Source: Ophiocordyceps camponoti-saundersi (nom. inval.) (taxonomy: Eukaryota > Ascomycota > Sordariomycetes > Hypocreales > Ophiocordycipitaceae). From it: a DNA stretch of 35,935 nt. Where the stretch lies: positions 1 to 35,935 of the forward strand of contig PDHQ01000325.1 in NCBI GenBank assembly GCA_003339415.1. The letters are read 5' to 3'. The notes below the pieces were generated by a model. That model did no database searches. It saw only the letters and a program-made list of their open reading frames with translations, and had not been told where the DNA came from. The translations under genes and the position numbers were made by a program. Positions 32,801 to 35,935 of this stretch are shown piece by piece; within the stretch, counting starts at the first letter, position 1; each line of letters starts with the position of its first letter.

Positions 32801-34790
32801 GCAAGTTATACGAAATACGGAGGTAAGCGCTAAAAATAAAAAATATTAGGATAAGGCTATTTAATCTAGCTATATTATTAATAGCTTTAATAGCTATCTA
32901 AAAAATAGTTACGTTATTAATTTTAATATTAATTTCCTATCGTAAGATATTATACGCTCGCCTAAAAAGGGCGTATATATATTTAACCTTACCGATCGCC
33001 TAATACGCTTCGATAAGCACTTCTTTATATATAGTACTAAGTAATTTCGCGTTCGTATAAAACTCTAAAAAGGAAAAGTTAATCTTAGCGTTATAGGAGA
33101 TAATATCTAATAAGCCTTAAGATATATAAATCTAGTACTTATATAAGGCGTTTTAAGTATTTATTACTAATATACTTTATATAAAGGCGGCGGCTTAGAA
33201 AAATATAGCTTTATCGATAATATATAAGACTAGCTTACTATTAAGGTAAAAAATATTAATAACTAGTAAGTAATTAAAATTATAATTATTTTTAAAAGAG
33301 AATTTAAATCGCTAAAGTTTTAAGTTATATAATTAGTATTAGTAATATAAATATTAAATTAACTTAAGAGCTACGGGGGTTATATCTAAAAAACTAGCTT
33401 TTTTTAATAAGTTATAAAGCTATTATATATAAGGGTAGCTAAAATATTAGTAAAGCTATTATAACTTTTATTCTATATAATACGATATAGATTCTTATTT
33501 TAAAATATTAAAAAATAAATATCCTTATTTCCTAATAATAGAAACTATTATACTATTATATTATATAATAATATCCCTTATATTATTATAAAAAGTATAA
33601 AGGTAGTTAATATTTTTAAGATAAAAAAGGAATAAGGTAGAAATATTAAAAATATAGTAAAGGACTTTACTAAGGGGGTTTCGTATAATAATAGTTCTAA
33701 TTAGCTTAGTAAATTCTAAGAAGCTAAAATAGATTATATTCTTAGTTAGGGTTTAGTTAATAATTATATAAGGGTATTCTTAGATATAGGCTTTTACTTA
33801 TAGTTTACTTATAGTTAAGATTTACGTAGCTTCTATATCCTAAAGCTCGCCTTAATATATCGTATAATATATATCGAAAAGGAGGAATTATTCCGCGGGA
33901 ACTACTAGGGCCTTTAGTTAGTAGATATTATTACCGGTAAGGCGGTATATATAGGCCGCTATAGTGAAAAATAAAACCGCGTTTTCGCCGCTAATAATTT
34001 TTTTTTTAATATCGGAGTTTTCGTTATATAATTATAAAAACTAAGAATCTTTTTATTAAAACCTTTATATAATAGGAGGAATACGCTAAATTCTTCCTTT
34101 ATAAAGGGGTCTTAGCTAGTTTTTTTATAATTAGTAAAGTATTATTTATATACGCGTTAGATATTATCTAACTTATAGTTTATAAACTAATATTTTTTCT
34201 TTTTATATATAAAGTACTTTTATATTATATAAAGTTAGAATTAGCGTTATTATAAGGAAAAACGTTATATAAGGGGCGATTATTATTAGCGGAAAATAAA
34301 AGAAAATTATCTAGGGTTTATATAATACTTATTATAATTAAGGGAGCGTTATTTAATAAAGAACTAGTTAGTAATTTTATCTATAGCGATAGTAAGGGAG
34401 AAATAGAGGCGATTAATAAATATTTTATATAATATATCTTAGAATATTATAGCTAATTCGAGTTTTAGAACGCTACGATAAGCTTATATAATAGTAGTAA
34501 AAAGTTACTTTTCTCCTTAATAGTTAGGTTTAAGAGCTTATTAAATAAGTCGAAGTTTATTAAGGAGGGTATTAAGTAAATCTATTATAGTTTTATTAGG
34601 GTTTTCTTATTATACGATATTAAAAGAAAAAGTAGTTTAATCTATCTAATATAACGAATAGTTCGTATAAGTATTAAAGTATATATCTAAAAAAGTATAA
34701 ATTTTATCTTATTATTTATCTAATCTAATAAAATATAAATAATAATCCTAAGCTTTATTTAAAAAGATATTTAGAAAAATAGCGTAAAAT
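29830..34790 (+). pseudogene. about 5-kb degraded coding region of unknown family
   Basis: From the CT tract to the edge of the hAT element the + strand keeps a coding texture. Stops are mostly taa/tag at Gln/Trp-type sites, and clusters of charged and aromatic residues occur, for example SGAPPNIEEYITIL near 30450, LIEDITLYDK near 31200, FNLTDRLIRFDK near 32992-33027 and SKGEIEAINKYF near 34391-34426. These blocks are in three phases, so at least two frameshifts are present. No helicase, RT, integrase, recombinase or polymerase motif was recognised. The size (about 1600 codons) and a promoter-like start suggest the main gene of a large mobile element. Family undetermined. Confidence 0.4.
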
Positions 34791-34833
34791 TAATCTTCCG
34801 TTATACTAATTAGGGTTTAAAATTAGTTAGTCT

Positions 34834-34855
34834 TTAGTCAGTCAGGACTGACTAA
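34834..34855. repeat. hairpin, 10-bp perfect arms, at the hAT end
   Basis: ttagtcagtc and gactgactaa separated by ag. The same core (agtcagtc/gactgact) recurs at 34918-34949, so it is likely a subterminal transposase-binding repeat. It keeps two CpA and two TpG, unlike nearby DNA. Confidence 0.9.
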
Positions 34856-34859
34856 AAAA

Positions 34860-34893
34860 AGTCCGGACTAAAAGTACGTACCTTTTAGTTAGT
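34860..34893. repeat. two further palindromes in the hAT subterminal region
   Basis: agtccggact is a perfect 10-bp palindrome (34860-34869). gtacgtac (34874-34881) is a perfect 8-bp palindrome flanked by actaaaa and cttttagt, which extend it with one bulged base. Confidence 0.85.
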
Positions 34894-34917
34894 CTTTAGT
34901 TAGTTAGCCTAAGGACT

Positions 34918-34949
34918 TTAGTCAGTCCTTAAATATAAGGACTGACTAA
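34918..34949. repeat. hairpin, 14-bp perfect arms with 4-nt loop, at the hAT end
   Basis: ttagtcagtcctta (34918-34931), loop aata, taaggactgactaa (34936-34949). This is the strongest hairpin in the window. It repeats the agtcagtc motif of the hairpin at 34834, consistent with subterminal repeats bound by transposase. Confidence 0.92.
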
Positions 34950-34989
34950 CTAAAGACTAAAAACTAAAAGGACTAAATTTTTAGTTAGC

Positions 34990-35368
34990 TTACGTAAGCT
35001 ATTTTAATCTAAAAAAAATACTAATAAATAGCGTAATAGAAATACTATATAGAAATTAAGTTTTTTTTTATTTAGATTATTATTAAGCGAGGAAAAAATT
35101 CTTATACCTTATATATTAATAAGAAAAATAAAACCTAGTAATAATAATAATAACTTAATAAATAATAATATAATAAAGAATAAAAGTATAATATAGCTTA
35201 AAAAAAGCTTAAATATAAGTTAAATATACTTAATTATTAAAAATCTTTAGCTTTATAAAATTATTAATATATAAAGAGTTAATATTAATAAAAAATTATA
35301 TTATTAGCTAGAAAAACTTATATAATAATAAGTAAAAAAAACTAGCTATAATAGAAGACTTATAAGCT
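34990..35368. other. hAT 3' noncoding region
   Basis: AT-rich DNA between the transposase stop codon and the palindromic terminus. No other gene. A short (aat)n run lies at 35138-35152. Confidence 0.5.
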
Positions 35369-35935
35369 TTAATCGTCTTCTTCTAAAGCTTTATTTTCCT
35401 CTTCTTTAATTTCCTAGAAATTATTCAATATTAAATTCTAGTTTTTAAGCAGAATTAACTGCTCTATAGTTTCCGGTTTAAGGTTATTCCTCGATGACGT
35501 AATTATATTACCCGATATGGAAAATATAGCCTTAATTGAGGCTAATGTAGCCGGAATAGCTAAAAATTTTCGGGCTAAAATAGTTAGAGTGGGGAAGCGA
35601 AAAGCATTGTTTTTCTAATATAAAAGCAGGTTACTCTAAGAAATAATTAGTAAATAAATAGTAGATAAAGAGAAAAAATTAGTAAAAAAAATTATAACTA
35701 TACCTTAGAAGGTAAATAAGCTTCTGAAAGGTATTGTGTTAATTCTTCGTTAGTTTCTGCTTTTTTAGACTTTAAACTAAAGTTAAACTTTTCCGAAGTA
35801 GACGTTCTAGGACTTCCTAAGTCTATTTCTTTATTTTCTGTAGTTTTATAGCTAAAAATAATTAGTAAAAATTATAAAAAAAATATAATCTTACTTATAG
35901 GTTATATTCCTCTTAAAAAAGATATAAGATATCTT
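35369..35935 (-). pseudogene. hAT transposase, C-terminal part, lightly RIP-damaged
   Basis: The stop is at 35369-35371, after an acidic tail EEENKALEEDD. The dimerisation domain (35441-35605) reads FRFPTLTILARKFLAIPA, then SIKAIFSISGNIITSSRNNL and PETIEQLILLKN. It matches the hAT C-terminal pattern of an ALARDYLAIPA-like helix followed by a SxERVFSxxG block; the usual Glu-Arg-Val is Lys-Ala-Ile through G-to-A changes. Three in-frame tag codons stand at likely Trp/Gln sites. An intron of 68 bp (35636-35703, gtatag...ttcttag with tactaat branch sites) joins to an exon with a LTQYLSEAYLPSK segment. A second possible intron is 35852-35894 (43 bp). The N-terminal and catalytic parts lie outside the window. 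Confidence 0.85.

Larger units (their letters stand above)
34811..35935 (-). mobile_element. hAT DNA transposon, 3' part (runs off the window)
   Basis: Contains the C-terminal hAT transposase coding sequence on the - strand and a palindrome-rich terminal region. The candidate end is at 34811 (tagggtttaaaatt, possibly CAGGG... before RIP), with 34803-34810 as a possible 8-bp duplication; the other end lies outside, so neither can be confirmed. CpA and TpG are much commoner here (gatgacg, attgagg, aatgtag, gtattgtgtt) than in the rest of the window, so this copy has been hit lightly. It marks the right edge of the heavily mutated block. Confidence 0.75.

Noticed and set aside
34385..34430. B-family DNA polymerase motif in IYSDSKGE
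   Set aside because: Only superficially like YxDTDS, and no other polymerase motif was found upstream.
34810..34818. Telomere-like ttagggttt
   Set aside because: A single occurrence, not tandem; better read as the end of the hAT element.
1..35935. Mitochondrial or bacterial AT-rich genome
   Set aside because: Nuclear retrotransposons and a hAT transposon with spliceosomal-type introns are present, and AT richness comes from CpA depletion rather than general bias.

Overview
The window is nuclear DNA of a filamentous ascomycete (Pezizomycotina) from an AT-rich, gene-free block of dead transposons. The main evidence is base composition. CpA and its complement TpG are almost absent for nearly 35 kb while TpA is everywhere, the mark of heavy repeat-induced point mutation (RIP). 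In-frame stops fall where CAA, CAG or TGG codons would have stood, and recognisable proteins show Cys/His to Tyr, Asp to Asn and Glu to Lys changes, all C-to-T or G-to-A. No host gene was found. The species cannot be named from this sequence.

Layout. 1-253 is a 9-bp satellite. 389-7509 holds three related long repeats (389-956, 2312-2644, 7225-7509) that look like full and partial LTR copies, with uncharacterised degraded coding sequence between them. 7510-12913 is badly decayed, with a tRNA-like relic and unassigned + and - strand reading frames. From about 13.3 kb a Ty1/copia retrotransposon lies on the + strand. Its polyprotein is cut just after the integrase core by a complete Ty3/gypsy chromovirus on the - strand (16197-23823; two 300-bp LTRs; 5-bp target duplication gccct). 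Copia coding resumes at 23829 with the integrase C-terminus, reverse transcriptase and RNase H, ending near 25.9 kb. Then come an unassigned + strand frame (26.15-26.56 kb), a field of short repeats (27.4-27.7 kb), a 34-bp-spaced repeated motif (28.5 kb), a short - strand frame, a TATA/CT-rich promoter-like block (29.7 kb), and about 5 kb of unassigned + strand degraded coding sequence. The right edge (34.8 kb to the end) is the 3' part of a hAT DNA transposon on the - strand. It is much less mutated, with probable introns and a dense set of palindromes at its end.

Order of events inferred: the copia element inserted first, the chromovirus inserted into it, and RIP then hit both. In the chromovirus all four integrase zinc ligands, the second integrase Asp and the first Asp of the RT catalytic pair are lost. 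In the copia element all three DDE residues and both RT Asp residues are lost. The hAT copy is probably younger or partly escaped RIP. The most interesting signals are an antisense, Cys-motif-bearing frame between pol and the 3' LTR of the chromovirus, the preference of surviving CpA sites for a preceding G, and the unassigned large coding relic at 29.8-34.8 kb.
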